A stretch of 64,000 bases of DNA, taken from Carettochelys insculpta. Lineage: Eukaryota > Chordata > Testudines > Carettochelyidae. Below are positions 21,349-32,199 of this stretch, in pieces. The stretch is from NCBI RefSeq assembly GCF_033958435.1, contig NC_134147.1, positions 45,254,001-45,318,000 on the forward strand, given 5' to 3'. The position numbers and the translations under genes are program-made. Numbering within the stretch: the first letter of the stretch is position 1; each line of letters starts with the position of its first letter. The notes under the pieces were generated by a model, which ran no database searches, was not told the DNA's origin, and worked only from the letters and a program-made list of their open reading frames with translations.

Positions 21349-22393
21349 CAGGCTGCCCCTCCCTGGTCCGGTACCCTTGGAACCTGAGAGGTCCCAGTCC
21401 AGGGATTTTGCTGACCGGGGAGGTCAATGATCCTCTGCTCAAGCTCCCAGGCTCCCCTCCTGCTCATTGGCCACTTCCTGGCCTTGGCCGCGTCTACACG
21501 TGCACACTACTTCGAACTAGCGGCACCAACTTCGAAATAGCGCCCGTCACGGCTACACGTGTTGGGCGCTGTTTTGAAGTTGAAATCGACGTTAGGTGGC
21601 GAGACGTCGAAGTCGCTAACCCCATGAGGGGATGGGAATAGTGCCCTACTTTGAAGCTGAACGTCGAAGTAGGGCACGTGTAGCCGATCTGCATCCCGCA
21701 ACATCGAAATAGAGGGGTCCGCCATGGCGGCCATCAGCTGAGGGGTTGAGAGACGCTCTCTCTCCAGCCCCTGCGGGGCTCTATGGTCACCGTGTGCAGC
21801 AGCCCTTAGCCCAGGGCTTCTGGCTGCTGCTGCGGCAGCTGGGGATCCATGCTGCAGGCACAGGGTCTGCAACCAGTTGTCGGCTCTGTGTATCTTGTGT
21901 TGTTTAGTGCAACTGTGTCTGGGAGGGGCCCTTTAAGGGAGCAGCTTGCTGTTGAGTCTGCCCTGTGACCCTGTCTGCAGCTGTTCCTGGCACCCTTATT
22001 TCGATGTGTGCTACTTTGGTGTGTAGACGTTCCCTCACAGCGCCTATTTCGATGTGGTGCTGCCCAACGTCAAAGTTGAACGTCGACGTTGCCAGCCCTG
22101 GAGGACGTGTAGATGTTATTCATCGAAATAGCCTATTTCGATGTCACTACATCGAAATACGTTATTTCGATATAGTGTGCACGTGTAGACATAGCCCTTG
22201 GCTCCTGCTCCCCAGCCCCAGCCCCAGGCAGCCAACTTCCCAGCTCCAGCTGGGGCTGGGGCTGCCAGGGTCCATCCCTCCACTAACCCCCATTCCAGGA
22301 TGCCAGAGCTCTCTGGTCCAGCAGCGTCCAAGGTTATGTCAGATCACAGATGTTGCTGGACCAGAGAGTCATAGATTTTAGAGGTTCAACCTG
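21349..22393. mobile_element. Tigger-like MITE split by MITE-B
   Basis: Left end CAGGCTGCCCCTCCCTGGTC at 21349 and right end GAGAGTCATAG...GGTTCAACCTG at 22393 are diverged inverted repeats, flanked by TA at 21347-21348 and 22394-22395, the mariner/Tigger duplication. Related copies lie at 25810, 30176 and 34684. Removing the 711-bp MITE-B at 21486-22196 leaves about 330 bp, the size of the other copies. Confidence 0.7.
21486..22196. mobile_element. MITE-B copy 1 (711 bp)
   Basis: Starts GGCCGCGTCTACACGTGCAC and ends with the inverted GTGCACGTGTAGACATAGCC. Flanked by CTT on both sides (21483-21485 and 22197-22199), a 3-bp duplication inside the Tigger-like host. The arms are rich in TTCGAAAT motifs and the centre (21730-21990) is GC-rich. 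Shares its whole length with the copy at 44851. A minus-strand ORF of 121 codons here has a counterpart in copy 2 but no known domain. The superfamily is uncertain: 3-bp duplications fit PIF/Harbinger, but the target is not TTA. Confidence 0.8.
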
Positions 22394-22395
22394 TA

Positions 22396-24915
22396 ATTCC
22401 CTCAACTGTCCACATGCTTACATCATCTTTTATTTCCACTGTCTTTAGTTGCAGGGATTCTCAGTCCTTTACGATGGACAATCAATCCTGTTGTCACCCT
22501 TCATTTGAATCTGTCAAGGTTTTTTAATAGACACCGAGGCCCAGTTTTACAAAGGCATGCTGTACCCTTTGTAGACCTGCTGCTCTGCTGGTGTACTTCT
22601 AGTGGTTTCAGTGGGACTGTGCCCATTTACACCAGCTCTGGATTAGACCCTATAAACTAATTTTCCCCTTTCATGCAATCCGTTTCACTGGAAAACAGGC
22701 CATTCATGGCTCTGATACTTACGCGGTGACCACTTGTCGTTTTGTAGGTTGGTATGTTCACCTGGTAGGGGGAAGGGGAGAACACAGCATTCTGGCAGTG
22801 ATGAGTTCTCAGAAATCCTCCTCTCTTGTTCTCTCCACTCTTCCCACCTTTTGGAGCCCCCGGAAATAAACTAACAACTTGGCAGACGAAAATGAAGGAG
22901 AAAGAAACATATAGTTAATTTCAGCCAGGGCACTGGTCTCTTTTCCATTAGAGGGGCCTTGGCCAGGTTACAGTTCAACTCTGACTCCAACAGCTGCCCA
23001 GAAAAGTTATAGGATATGGCCTCCTTTTGACTCAGGGGAATTGGATTCATTTTTAGACACAGGTGTAGGCTTTGCTAACTACCAGGCCCTTCCAGATAGT
23101 TGGGAATTCAGCACTCTGCTGCCTGATGCAGCATTTCCTCCTTTGAAAGTTCTCCATTCCTGGTATGAACTTACAGCTGCATCAGAGAGGGATTGCTCCA
23201 ACCCAGAGCAACTCTTTAATCCCTTCCAGGCCAAAACCAGGCCAAACAATGGAAGAAAATGGAGTACATCACTCATACTTGAAAGGTGGAAAAAGAAACC
23301 TAAGAAAAGTGATTACTAGTATGGCCTTATAGTGCGCAATAAAAATAGTTTAACTGAGTACAGTAATGATTAAATGAAATTAAAAAGCTCTGGGTACTCT
23401 TAATTTTAATTACTATAATGGCCACATCTAAAGTGAAGTAAGGTTTGTCAGCTTACTACCCCTAGTTTGTGAAGCAATATGGCTGGAAAGCTGTGTCAAG
23501 ATACAAAGACTGCTTACACAAAATATATGATTTAAACATGGGGAGTAGTTCCAGTCTTGGCTACAAAGAAATTAATGAGCTGATTTCAGAAAAGACTGGC
23601 CAAGTAATTTTGTTTTTTATTTATTAAATGATAAATTGAAGTCCTCTCTTAGCTCAGGCACAGATCCAGCAAAGCACTTAAGCACATGCAAACTTTAAGC
23701 CACTGAGGAGCCCATCTGAAGTCAGATGGGACTATTCCTGCAGAAATCTCTTTTCCTGCATGACTCTGTAATACAGTGAAGTATTATGTACAGCCAATAA
23801 CTCGTTTGTTCCATTTGTTTTTTTTTATTTAGAAACAAAAAACCCTATGGCCCATTTTTTAAAAGCAAGCTGTGCATCCCAAGCTCAATTTAAAACATGC
23901 TTGATGTTTAGTCATTGAATTTTCCATTTCTTCAGTACTTCATTCATTGTGGTGTGTTTCTGTATATAAAGCGTATGGAGTCATGGGAAGGCTGGGGATG
24001 CAGTAAAATCATGAATATTTCTGAAAATCTGACTTTCTTCTGTAGGTCACTGGATTCCAGCGTGCAGGGCCTGCCTTAGAATGGAGTTGAAGGCCCCAGT
24101 TCTGTTAGTTGCTCTTGCAGACGAATCCCTGTACCAGCCCCATGAAGTCTTCTAGGATCAGGGCATACCTGATACTCTAGATTCAATGGCTAATTTTGTG
24201 TCTTGACTGGCAAAAGTAATATTTGGTTCAGAAGGAAGATAAAAATGAGAACTAGTCTGAAAATGGAATTTCCTTTCCATGGAAAGCTGACAATTTGAAA
24301 TTGATTTTAATTCTTATTTGGAAAAATATTTCAAATTTTCCACAGAAGAAAAATGAAAAAAAACCAAAACCCTCTTTGATTCTAAAACTTTTGAAAATTT
24401 CATTTTGATGATGTCAAAATATAATCATAAAATGTTACATAGAATCAGACCACACTAATAGTGATATTGTTTATATCTGCAAAGCAAAATTTAAATGAAT
24501 GGAAATAGTAAAGGCAAAATTAAACATTTTACTTCCTTGAAATGAAACCTTATTCTCATTGGACACTTCATCAAAATCATCATGTTCCCACAACAAGCCT
24601 ATCAGAAAACAATATTGAAGTAAGCCATAGACAATGGTAGGGTAACACAGGAGCGTGGTAAAGAGAAGAAGTCCCTTCTTGTCTTAATATTGCAGTGGGA
24701 TTTGCGGCCTCAGTGGACTGAATACATTTTATGAAATTTAATTAATGCACAGTATTATCACTCTCTGTGCTGTGGGCTAAAGTGCAGGTGAGATGCCTGG
24801 CTTGACATTTGTTTTCACACAAACCTGAATGCAAATTCGGAGATGAACCTACAACTTTTTAAAAGTTCAGATTAATTGGCAAAAGTAACCTCTTTTGTCG
24901 TGAGCCTCCCATTAC
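22396..24915. other. Unassigned, mostly AT-rich
   Basis: 2.5 kb without a confident repeat. At 22600-22640 (TGGTTTCAGTGGGACTG, ATTTACACCAGC) and at 23640-23740 (GCAAAGCACTTAAGCACATG) are pieces of palindromic reptile repeats. The 23300-23480 and 24240-24560 parts are AT-rich. Confidence 0.4.
23650..23740. repeat. CACTTAAGCACATGC-type palindromic repeat piece
   Basis: CCAGCAAAGCACTTAAGCAC followed by a AGTCAGATGGGACTATTCC block. A matching reverse piece, CACATGCTTAAGTGCTTTGC, occurs at 39851-39870. Common amniote interspersed repeat of unknown class. Confidence 0.5.
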
Positions 24916-24918
24916 ATT

Positions 24919-25325
24919 GGCTGTGTCTACACTAGAGCATTTTGTTGACAAAATGGGCATTTTCTCCACAAAACCTGTGGGGCGTCCAGATTCCCAAAGT
25001 GTTCTGTCAACAGTAAATCAACAGAACACAGCACTTTTATTGACAGCCGTGTCCTGCTCCCCATGAGGCACAACACCTCTGTCAACAGAGCTCTGTCAAC
25101 AGAAAGCTGGGCTGGATGTTCCAGGGTGTCCTCTGTAGACAGATAGGGCTTCCGGGACACCAGGTGGCCCTGTCTGCTGAACTTCTGGTGGTCCGTTTTG
25201 CCGATGGAGTGGCCAGGCAGTCCGACCATTCTCTGTTGACAGAGCTGGTCACTCTCGCAATCCGCTTGGCAGTTTGACTGTGATCTGTTGATAGACATTT
25301 TGTTGGAAGATATCTAGACATAGCC
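24919..25325. mobile_element. MITE with GGCTRTGTCTA termini
   Basis: Left end GGCTGTGTCTACACTAGAGC and right end ...CTAGACATAGCC are inverted. Inside, TTTGTTGACAAAATG at the left mirrors GTTGATAGACATTTTG at the right. Flanks are ATT and ATC, a possible decayed 3-bp duplication. The 123-codon minus-strand ORF it contains is a by-product of repeated CTGTCAACAGA units. Confidence 0.65.
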
Positions 25326-25329
25326 ATCG

Positions 25330-25808
25330 TGCCCAACCAGATCCATCACTGAAGTCTGAATGGCCCTGACAATCATTGTATACATTTTATGACCGAAGTG
25401 CACAATGATCGCAACAATCAATACAGTTCAGCAGTGTAATTTACTTTATTGTGTGTCACATGGCCCTGCTTACACTTTAATAGCCTACTGGTTATTGCCC
25501 AGCAATCTATTTGAGTATGTATTGATTTTTCAGTTTTTTTGTGCTTCAGAGCAATGTTGAAATGAAACTCTACAGTGCTTCTCAGAAGTGGCCTCTTTGC
25601 TTTTAGTTCTGTGGGGATTAAGATTTGGGAGAGCAAAGGGAACAATAGCATTAGAAAATACTGAAGTAACTAGTGGCTGGTCAGTTATCTCAACGCCTAC
25701 TTGAACAGACCTCTGCCTTGAGATGGGGGCCACTTAGCCTCTCTGGTAACTCCTTCCTGGATCTCGCTGTGCAGGGCCGTCCTTGGGATTTATGGTGCCC
25801 TACACAGT
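25330..25808. other. Unassigned sequence
   Basis: No gene or repeat recognised. Confidence 0.4.
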
Positions 25809-25809
25809 A

Positions 25810-26127
25810 TAGGTTGAACCTCTCTAGTCTGGCACCCTTGGGACCTGCCCCGTGCTGGATGAGAGAATTTGCCAGACCATGGAAAGTCAATATTGTCAAG
25901 TAGCAGTACCAACATTTCCACTTTTGACTGGGCTCTTAGAAGACTTTTGGGGTAAATTACAGCTAAATACCAGCACAGAACACAGGACTGGTGCCCATCA
26001 GCAAACTTTATGAGACTGCAAGAAACTTTGCCACACCCATGAGTAGTGGTTGACCAGCTAATTAAAATCATGCAGGGTTATGGATATTGCTGGAAGAGAG
26101 AGTTCTGGATTAGAGAGGTTCCACCTG
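25810..26127 (+). mobile_element. Tigger-like MITE, copy 2
   Basis: Left AGGTTGAACCTCTCTAGTCT and right AGAGAGGTTCCACCTG form inverted ends, with TA before the left end. Internal CTCTTAGAAGAC, TAAATTACAG and GGACTGGTGCC blocks are shared with 30176-30468 and, reversed, with 34684-34989. About 320 bp and non-coding. Confidence 0.8.
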
Positions 26128-26129
26128 TT

Positions 26130-26570
26130 CTATTAAAGTGGTGCCCTTGTGCCCACCCAAACTGTTTTTAGCAACACAAATATAAGTTTACACAATTGGA
26201 AAACTTGCCACATACACTCAGTTAAAACCAGTTTAACCAAGTTAAACACACAATCATTCTGATGGACCGTGGCTCCACTAAAGAAGCTGTGCTGCAGAAA
26301 AATTCTAATTTTTGACAGTAATAAGAATATCATTTTAAATTTGTCAATATATCATGTTATTGGAAATCAGTAGGAAGTATGAGGAATTATTGAAACAAGG
26401 CTTTGCTTTTAATTAAAAGCAATCCGTCTGGCTTTTTTTACATCAAAATCGGTAATAACAGCATCTCTTTGCTGTGTGGGGGAAGGGACACTCTTCCAGG
26501 TCCTACCCGTGCTGTTGTTGTAAAGGATCCTGCTCTCTGCTCCAGGAATTACAGCCAGCCCATCACCTAG
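26130..26570. other. AT-rich unassigned sequence
   Basis: No gene or repeat recognised, apart from GCTCTCTGCTCCAGGAATTA at 26532-26551, which recurs as a near-direct repeat at 27103-27122. Confidence 0.4.
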
Positions 26571-26572
26571 AG

Positions 26573-26891
26573 CAGAAGTGTGCCAAGTGAGGTGGGTGAA
26601 ATGTCACGAGGGGGCGCAGCAATCGGCTGCTGGGTCTCAGGCTCATCCATTTCATTCAGAATGTTGAAACGCGTTACTGTTTCTATGTCTGAGTATAACA
26701 TTTATATGCCAATCAATACCGTTGTGACGTTCTACCTACTTATTTTCTTACACGTGACAAAGGGTTTTCTTATATATATGTCCATAACTGAAATTTCCGT
26801 AGGTTTGGATTACATTAGACAGGTTAGCGGGGGGCCCTGCTAATTCCTGGGGTGAAAAGTGGGGCTGAAGGTAAAAGCTTGCTCACCCCCA
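26573..26891. mobile_element. hAT-like MITE
   Basis: Left CAGAAGTGTGCCAAG and right CTTGCTCACCCCCA are imperfect inverted ends. Flanks ACCTAGAG (26565-26572) and ACTCAGAG (26892-26899) agree at 6 of 8 positions and resemble the nTCTAGAn sites favoured by Charlie-type hATs. The AT-rich middle has no transposase. Confidence 0.55.
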
Positions 26892-26899
26892 ACTCAGAG

Positions 26900-27905
26900 C
26901 ACAAAGTATTACTGCTGGCTGCAGCGTGTGTCACTCCTGCATCCAGTCTTACGCCAACCGGTACCCCTGCATCCTCTGCCCATGGAGGTGGGGGGGAGGG
27001 CTGCTGCACTCAGTGCTGGGAAGCAGGGATCAAGGCTTTGCTGGGGAGAGTGTGGGCTTCACTTTGAGTGGGGGAGGGGTGCATCTCCAGCAAAAGATCC
27101 CACGCTCTCTGCTCCAGAAATTACAACCACCGTGCTACCGCCAGCCATCCCCCTGCACCACCCCACCCCTGGCTATGGCAGCCATACTAGCTGGGGTTGG
27201 GTGCTGCCTAAAAAGTCTGTCTGCATTTCTTGCAGCCCTCTCTTCTTAAGCTAATAACAAAAATACTTCCTGTGGCGTCCGTGGGACTGGATAGAGACCC
27301 CTCACTCTACACAGGCAGTTCTCTTGGCCCAGCCCTGCCCTGCGCTTCCCAGAGCACCCAGCAAGCACTCATTCAGTGAGACACAAGGTGCTTCTGCGAC
27401 CACACGTGGTGCCCCAGGTATTTTTCTGTTATAAACCATCCTGTGAAAAAGAAGAACCATAATGGGTTTGCTCAAATAGGGGGCATTTAAAAGGATGGAA
27501 AAAATACTGAAGTAAAGGCTGTTTGGATGAGTGCTGTGCAAAGAACAGATGTTGCAAGTTGGCTATCGATTCCAAAAACTTGGAAAATATTTCCAGCTGA
27601 ATGAAAATTAATAGTTGTGAAATTTTTCATAAGTGCATAGTATGATTTCACATCAAACAAATTATTTGCGATACCCCAAAATATTTTTGTGTACATTTCA
27701 AGTATTCTAGTGTACTTCTGAATTTTTTAAAAATATAATCATTTGGAACTCGGCAGTGAGCAACTGGAATTTAATGTGGCCAATATGAAGTTCAGTGCCA
27801 TGAATTCTACTTCCAATCTGCCCCTGCCCCAGGAGTTTCAGACAAAAGGTTTTGCCCTGCTCTAGTCTGTATGCAATCAAAATCACTTCTGCACCACCCA
27901 GGCAA
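26900..27905. other. Unassigned, GC-rich then AT-rich
   Basis: GC-rich at 26900-27240, with overlapping ORFs in all three plus frames that look compositional. A near-direct repeat of 26532-26551 occurs at 27103-27122. AT-rich after 27400. Confidence 0.4.
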
Positions 27906-27907
27906 TT

Positions 27908-28035
27908 CATCTTCATCATCATCATCATCATCTTCATCAATAACTGTGGACTCAGCACCCGTTGGCGTTTGATGCCTCTCTCACTATTTCCTTCCATCTT
28001 TTCCCTGTCCAGTGCAGAGTGGCTTAGTTTCACAT
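27908..28035 (-). mobile_element. Possible LINE 3' end with (GAT)n tail
   Basis: On the minus strand the end of a reading frame contains ALDREKMEG, reminiscent of the LDRxxW motif near the C-terminus of several LINE ORF2 proteins. It is followed by a (GAT)n microsatellite at 27908-27939, which could be the element's 3' tail. Weak, short evidence. Confidence 0.3.
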
Positions 28036-28039
28036 CCTA

Positions 28040-28525
28040 CGAATACTGATTAGTTCCTTAAAAGCTCTAATGACTGACCACGTTAAATGGATAGTTCTCC
28101 ATTGCCTGCTATATTAAATGGAGAATGCTGCACCTAAGTCTGACAATGGAGTGATAATTGAAGGAGCAGCTTAGGGTGTCCTTGAATGTAAGAGATGCTA
28201 AGTGTGGCTTTCAGGTTAGCACCTTTTTCTCCCCATACCTACTGTATCCTGACAAGCCACATGCTTGTGCAGCTCAGCTTGATAAACAAGCCTCAGTTAA
28301 GAAAGAAGTGAAGGCTTTCTTTGTTCTTTCAGTGGTGTGAAGAGAGATGCCCTCAAGAGGGCATTAAGGTTAGGGGTGGGCTAAAGGAGAGACTCACCCA
28401 TTCCCATGGAAAATTGGTTTTGTAGTATACCATGACTGTCAAAAAAATAATAATAAGCTTCCAAAATAGGCAATTAATAGAATGACACCAAAGCTGAACC
28501 TAATCAGTGGCTCAGTTATGACTTG
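28040..28525. other. Unassigned sequence
   Basis: No gene or repeat recognised. Confidence 0.4.
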
Positions 28526-28530
28526 GGGAG

Positions 28531-28700
28531 GCTATTAGAGAGACAAGGTAGGGAGGGAATATCTTTTATTGGACAAACTTCTGTTGGGGCAGAGATCAGC
28601 TTTTGCACCACACAGAGTTTTTTGCCCTAAAGAAGAGCACTGTGTGGCTGGAAAGCATGTCTCTCTCATGCCCTGGGACCCACACAGCTACAGCTATGTG
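28531..28700 (+). mobile_element. Penelope-like family 2, head-to-head arms
   Basis: The left arm, read on the minus strand, contains CCAATAAAAGATATT and CCTTGTCTCTCTAATAG. The right arm, read on the plus strand from 28627, contains CTAAAGAAGAGCACTGTGTG, then GGAAAGCATGTCTCTC and CCTGGGACC...GCTACAGC. This family is distinct from copies A-E but has the same inverted layout. The right arm includes a decayed hammerhead-like core at 28627-28661. Confidence 0.5.
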
Positions 28701-28919
28701 GCCCCTGGGGGAGATTATGTTTAATTGGTCAGATTGGCAGAGACATTAGGGTATTTTTGCCCTCCTCTGCAGCATAGGGAGTGGTTACCTGCTAGGATGA
28801 TCTGGGCATCTCCCAGCTAATCAATTTCCTGCCATCACAGAGCACCACTCTCTTTTCAGTTCTCCACCCAAGGCGTTCAACAGCTCATTTTCCTGTGAGC
28901 TGGAATGCTTGTGTCTAGC

Positions 28920-29035
28920 CCAAGGGATGGGAATCCTTAGTGGGGGAATGAGTGGCCTGTGCTTGCAAAGAGGTCAGACTAGCTGATCTAACTGTTCCTT
29001 CTGGCTTTCTCATATTCTATCAACCTATGAAACTT
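28920..29035 (+). mobile_element. CR1 LINE 3' end fragment
   Basis: GAGGTCAGACTAGCTGATCT, then CTGTTCCTTCTGGC and a TATTCTATCAACCTATGAAA terminus are the typical CR1 3' tail with its 8-bp-like terminal repeats. Confidence 0.75.
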
Positions 29036-29260
29036 AACAAAAAGAGAGAAAGGATGGAGATGTTATTTTTCACGAAGCCCCATCTGGAGGGTGTAAATGC
29101 ATTATAACCCCATGACTTAGCAGCTGTCATTCTGGGGTTTCCTTTTAACGGAAATCCATGAGAACTGGGAGCCCATTTTCCTTCGGCTGCTCTGGGAGTC
29201 ATAAGCATGTGTCTTCACAGAGCTGGGAGGAAGTCCCAGCTGCTGAATGTTACTGTCTTA

Positions 29261-29557
29261 GGGCAGGTCTACACTAGACATTATAGTCGATTGTAGATAT
29301 GCACTTCCATCTACAGCAATTGTGTAGACTGGAATTGATGTATCTACAATCGACTTAGCTGGCTGTCCTCACTGAGGGAGGTCAACTTGAGAAACTCTCC
29401 CATCAACTCCCTTACTCCTCACGAGAATGAGGAGAACAGGGGTTGACTGTTGACCCCCTGATAATTCGATTTCACACATCCCCACTAGGTGCATGAAACT
29501 GAACACCAGAGAATCAACCCTGACTGGGTCGCTCTCCTGGGTAGTGTACATGTAACC
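29261..29557. mobile_element. MITE-A copy 3 with TTA duplication
   Basis: GGGCAGGTCTACACTAGAC at the left, GGGTAGTGTACATGTAACC at the right. Flanked by TTA on both sides (29258-29260 and 29558-29560), the classic PIF/Harbinger target duplication, and this assigns the family. About 297 bp, no transposase. Confidence 0.8.
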
Positions 29558-29624
29558 TTACTCCCTTTATAAAACAAACTGCTGGTTTGCGGAACGGATC
29601 ATTTGAATTATCATTCATTATTCA

Positions 29625-29745
29625 TGCTACTGTAGTGACTGAGAGCCCTTGAGAGCAACAGGCACCAAAACTAAAAGGTTATTCCTGCCTGAAGGAGCTC
29701 GCAATCTAAATTTAAGACATGAAATGGATAGCGACAGTACAGTGC
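29625..29745 (-). mobile_element. MIR-like SINE fragment
   Basis: GAGAGCCCTTGAGAGCAACA, TTCCTGCCTGAAGGAGCTCG, CAATCTAAATTTAAGACATG: the same kind of MIR-derived 3' sequence as at 46790-46955. Tentative. Confidence 0.4.
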
Positions 29746-30175
29746 AGAGTCCATGGAAAGCATGTGGCATGGTCAACTACAAGCAAACAGGGTAACTGAA
29801 ATCAAGATCAGGGCTAAGGCTGGGTGGCAGGTGGGCATTGTTGATGGCCATGACTGGGGAGCAGCCAGGCCTCCCTGAGTGATCAGCACAGGGTAGTTAC
29901 CTGAAGGACAGACCAGGTTTTTTAGTCCAGAATGCAACCCAATAAGCAGATGGGACATCAGTCCAATGTAGAATGGCTATTGGTGAACAGACAAGGGGCA
30001 GGCTTCTCAGTGGAGGTAGCAGCAGATGTAAGGGGAAGGGTACAGGCAGGACCAAAGACTGATGTAGGAAGCAACGTTTGGTTTGAACAGGCATGAGACA
30101 AGTTGCTGAAACAAAAAGTGGAGCTGGGCCAGGAAGTTTCTCACTAAGTTGTGTCCAGTCACCAGTCTGTTACTG

Positions 30176-30468
30176 CAGGTTAAACCTCTCTAGTCCAGCA
30201 CCCTTGGGAACTGACTGGTGCCAAATGAGAGAATTTGCTGAAGTATGAGAGGTCAGTATTGTCTGGCAGCATTACCAACACATCCACTGCTTACTGGGCT
30301 CTTAGAAGACATTTAGAGATAAATTACAGTTAAATAACACCACAGAACACTGAGAGCCAGGACTGGTGCCTGTAAACAAAATTTATGGGACCCTGGGAAA
30401 CTTGAGCACACCCCTGGTAAGTGGATGTTGCTGGAAAAGAGAGCGGTGGATGAGAGACGGTCAACCTG
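30176..30468 (+). mobile_element. Tigger-like MITE, copy 3
   Basis: CAGGTTAAACCTCTCTAGTC at the left and GACGGTCAACCTG at the right form inverted ends; TA follows the right end. Internal blocks match 25810-26127 in order. 293 bp, non-coding. Confidence 0.8.
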
Positions 30469-30634
30469 TAGTCACCTTATCCTGCTGATTGGCCAATGCA
30501 GCCTCCAACTACAGGACATTGGCAGCAATTCCTTGTCCAAATGTGCTGTGTGATAGTGAAGATGCTAAGGCCCTTACTTGGCAACGTGTGGCCTTAGTCT
30601 GAGCTCTGCAGTGGCTGAGGCAATATTGGTCAGC

Positions 30635-30930
30635 ATAGAATCATAGACATGTCAGACTGGAAGGGACCTCGAGAGGTCATCAAGTTTAGCTCCTTCTGCT
30701 GAGGCAAGACCAAGTGTAGCTAGGCCACGCCAATGGGTGTTTGTCCAACCTGCTCTTAAAAACCTCTAGCAATACAGTTTCTGCAGCACCCCCGGATGCC
30801 TGAGAATTATAAGGCTTTCTCTAATATCTAACCTAAATCCCCCTTGCTGTAGATTAAATCCATATTATTTTTCTCCCTCCCACAAGCAGACATAGAGAAC
30901 AACTGATCACTCTCCCCTCTATAACAGCGT
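30635..30930 (-). mobile_element. CR1 LINE 3' end
   Basis: The plus strand shows AGAATCATAGACATGTCAGA, CTGGAAGGGACCTCGAGAGG and AACCTGCTCTTAAAAACCTC, the reverse complement of the CR1 3' end and the last part of ORF2. 5'-truncated. Confidence 0.85.
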
Positions 30931-31194
30931 GATAGCTAGCACTCTCTGAACACCACCCTGTGGTCAATTTCTTTGCAGACCTCCTGGAAAAGGAGTATTT
31001 TGCAAAATGGGGAGCCAAGCATAAGGGATGGGGTGGGAGAAAGAACAAAAATTGTGGTTTTGAGAATTTTGCAATTAGGCAAAGGAGGCTAGGGCCATAG
31101 GACAATTGGTGGTGGAAGCTGAATATGAGACACAATATAGGCTGTGAAGGACCTTCAGAGTGAAACAAGTAGCTTATATTTGATGGGATTGGGG

Positions 31195-31440
31195 ATATAA
31201 AATGTTAAGTTTAATTGGGTAGCTGATTAAAGGGGAGGGGCATGGCTGGCAGCTGCTCCGACAGGGCTGGAGTACCCCCTGCACTCAGTGCTCCTGGGGC
31301 TGCTGCAGACAAGGGCTGCTCCAGCTGGGCTGGAGAACCCCTGCCCATGGTGGGTCCCATGGGGCTGGAACAGCCTCCTGCATATGGCAGGCGGGGGCGC
31401 TGCTCCAGCCTCCAGTTAGCCATAAATGGTAAGCCACATC
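31195..31440. repeat. GC-rich interspersed repeat
   Basis: GGGCTGGAGTACCCCC, GGGCTGGAGAACCCCTG and GGGGCTGGAACAGCCTCC recur as a loose internal repeat. The block is bounded by TTAATTGGGTAGCTGATTAA and GTTAGCCATAAATGGTAAG, which look like AT-rich ends of a reptile DNA-transposon-derived repeat. The 104-codon ORF through it is compositional. Confidence 0.4.
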
Positions 31441-32040
31441 TGTTTAGGGTAGCATTGCTAGATGAGATAGAGGAGCTTGAGTCAGTGGAGGGATTCAGGG
31501 TGAGAAGGTATGTAAATGATCTTTGCAGTAGTATTCTAATTGGCTATGAGTGGTAGAGAGACTTTATTTGTCAAGGTCAGAGGGAAGAAAGTTGCTGCAA
31601 TTAAGACACAATATGATGAGAGCATGGAGGCGAGTGGCAGCCCCCACAAAGGAAGTGAACTGCAGGAAAAACAGATTGTCCCAAGCCTTTAGAGAAAGAG
31701 GATGTTTGTAGCAAATGACTCTTCTCCTTATAGCACTCAAAACAGTTTACTGGGGGCAGTGAAATGAATTCATACACATGTAACTTATTACTGGAATGTG
31801 ACGCCTTTCGATTACTGCGGAAGAGGAGACACATCACTGATTTACGGACAGAGGAGAAATTTCCCAGGGTGAAGTTCACAGCTGAACAGAGGGCCAGTAA
31901 AATATTACCTTTGAATGTCAAAGGACTCTGAATACTTGACCAAACCTTCTGGATCATATTCTGTTACATCTATTTCTACTGACTTGATAATATGCAGTTC
32001 TTACCACTCTTCACTACTGCTAAATTTGGCTCCCAGGCTG
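31441..32040. other. Unassigned sequence
   Basis: No gene or repeat recognised. Confidence 0.4.
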
Positions 32041-32059
32041 TACAGACCTAATACATATT

Positions 32060-32130
32060 CATTGTTTTATTATTTGTTATTATTATTTATTATTTACTGT
32101 TTATTAAACAATTGTTTATTATTATTATTA
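32060..32130. repeat. AT-rich (TTA)n-like low-complexity tract
   Basis: Repeated TTATTATTATTA-type units adjoining the Penelope-like tail at 32131. Confidence 0.7.
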
Positions 32131-32190
32131 CCTAATAAATACATTTGTTAGTCTATAAGGTGCTATAGGACTGCCTGCTATTTGTGAATA
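32131..32190 (+). mobile_element. Penelope-like tail fragment (copy E)
   Basis: CCTAATAAATACATTTGTTA followed by GTCTATAAGGTGC and a GTGAATACAG stretch match the arm of copies A-D downstream of the ribozyme-like core. Only about 60 bp remain. Confidence 0.6.
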
Positions 32191-32199
32191 CAGTATTTA

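Noticed and set aside
21507..21872. 121-codon minus-strand ORF, with a counterpart at 44934-45236
   Set aside because: Both are inside MITE-B. Similarity is explained by copying of the transposon; the second copy diverges in frame and neither shows a domain.
24927..25298. 123-codon minus-strand ORF
   Set aside because: Entirely inside a MITE with repeated CTGTCAACAGA-type units; translation artefact.
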